A DNA stretch of 49,807 bases from an uncultured Alphaproteobacteria bacterium (GTDB taxonomy: Bacteria > Pseudomonadota > Alphaproteobacteria > Rhizobiales > Ancalomicrobiaceae), in assembly GCA_937892955.1 (NCBI GenBank), contig CALBKH010000049.1, positions 1 to 49,807 of the forward strand, read 5' to 3'. Both the position numbers and the translations under genes were made by a program. Within the stretch, counting starts at the first letter, position 1. Each line of letters begins with the position of its first letter. Below, one piece after another: positions 49,431-49,807 of the stretch. The notes below the pieces were generated by a model. The model was not told the DNA's origin and made no database searches. It saw nothing but the letters and a program-made list of their open reading frames with translations.

Positions 49431-49807
49431 CTAAGCTGCCGAGACGGACTGCAGAACATACTCCGATGCCCCCCATCTGCCGTGGCGAATTCTCGTCAGG
49501 CGGTAGCCCGCGGCACGGGTTTCGACCAGACCCGAGATGTACTGCGCCACCTGCTGCCGGTTGTGCGGCGAGAGGTTCACGACCGACAGCACCTCCGGAG
49601 AGACCGTGACGGCGGTGACCGGAGACGACCCGTGCATCGCCGCCCAACGGGCGAAGAACTCGCCGATCAGGTCGCGGACGGGGTCCTCCTCGGTCAACAG
49701 CCGGTTCTTCTCGCAGGGGTCCTTACACCCGAGCGCGACGAGCGGATCGCGGATGACCTTGCCCCCGGGGATGTCCTCGTTCTGAACTGGAATCCGTCGA
49801 CAGGAGA
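49431..49807 (-). CDS. C-terminal part of an unknown protein, cut by the window edge
   Basis: The frame is open from the right edge of the window to the stop at 49431, giving at least 125 residues. The visible part includes IPGGKVIRDPLVALGCKDPCEKNR, then LIGEFFARWAAMHGSSPVTAVTV, a segment ending NRQQVAQYISGLVETRAAGYRLTRIRHGRWGASEYVLQ. The last section has a winged-helix-like look and resembles, in my memory only, the C-terminal ends of plasmid or phage helicase/primase-type proteins. A TTG at 49697 could start a shorter protein, but the upstream sequence is equally protein-like. Confidence 0.5.
   Translation of the reverse strand, partial: SCRRIPVQNEDIPGGKVIRDPLVALGCKDPCEKNRLLTEEDPVRDLIGEFFARWAAMHGSSPVTAVTVSPEVLSVVNLSPHNRQQVAQYISGLVETRAAGYRLTRIRHGRWGASEYVLQSVSAA

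Noticed and set aside
33690..49807. An integrase gene for the island within the window
   Set aside because: No protein with tyrosine or serine recombinase motifs was found; it probably lies beyond the right edge.

Overview
The window comes from a G+C-rich alphaproteobacterium, most likely of the order Hyphomicrobiales. The evidence is the dense coding on a very high-GC background, the gene families present, the tRNA-Arg(ACG) sequence and a palindromic mosaic repeat of the rhizobial kind. No species can be named from the sequence alone. It splits into an ordinary chromosomal part (1 to about 33,640) and an accessory part (about 33,643 to the right end).

Chromosomal part. 1-900: a crotonase-family enzyme. 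1113-4168: two small membrane proteins (one YggT-like) and a VC_2705-type Na+/organic-acid symporter with its DUF4212 partner, divergent from a DEDDh exonuclease-CBS-DUF294 fusion (4551-6653) of the kind that accompanies such symporters. 6728-9403: glycerate 2-kinase, a Tat-type DsbA-like oxidoreductase and MobA. 9515-15514: a catabolic acyl-CoA cluster with a TetR regulator and acyl-CoA dehydrogenase on one strand and, diverging across a palindromic operator, a biotin-dependent acyl-CoA carboxylase (beta and alpha) plus a MaoC-like hydratase. 15557-25386 and 28163-32008: a group of exported proteins consisting of a patatin-like lipoprotein, a caspase-like protein, an HtrA-like protease in an operon with an OmpR-type regulator and histidine kinase, two paralogous secreted proteins, and a second caspase joined to a very long Sel1-repeat array. 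A similar sequence motif lies upstream of the patatin/caspase pair, the HtrA operon and the second caspase, which suggests one regulon controlled by the embedded two-component system. 25456-28069 is a DUF2157-DUF4401-GDYXXLXY operon. 32157-33415 holds a YqaA-like membrane protein and a double-ACT GcvR-like regulator.

Accessory part. A 47-nt 3' fragment of a tRNA-Arg(ACG) gene (33643-33689, minus strand) is followed at once by AT-rich DNA, as expected for an attachment site at the edge of an integrated island whose other end lies beyond the window. After several small unknown genes come a Card1/Can2-like (DUF1887-type) nuclease-domain protein coupled to a phage CII-like DNA-binding protein, and then a complete type VI-A CRISPR-Cas locus: cas13a (37589-41644, two R-N-x-x-x-H HEPN motifs), CRISPR array 1, a reverse transcriptase-Cas1 fusion (RT-cas1), cas2, and CRISPR array 2. 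Both arrays carry the same 37-nt repeat in the same orientation. The repeat closely resembles, from memory, the Rhodobacter capsulatus Cas13a repeat. The locus could acquire spacers from RNA through RT-Cas1 and attack RNA with Cas13a, an RNA-in, RNA-out immune system. Such RT-associated type VI-A loci are rare but have been reported.

Downstream are a metallophosphatase translationally coupled to an unknown membrane protein, an upstream gene interrupted by a palindromic repeat element, a MarR-like regulator divergent from a small mobile-element protein, a strong bidirectional terminator, and the 3' end of an unknown gene running off the right edge.
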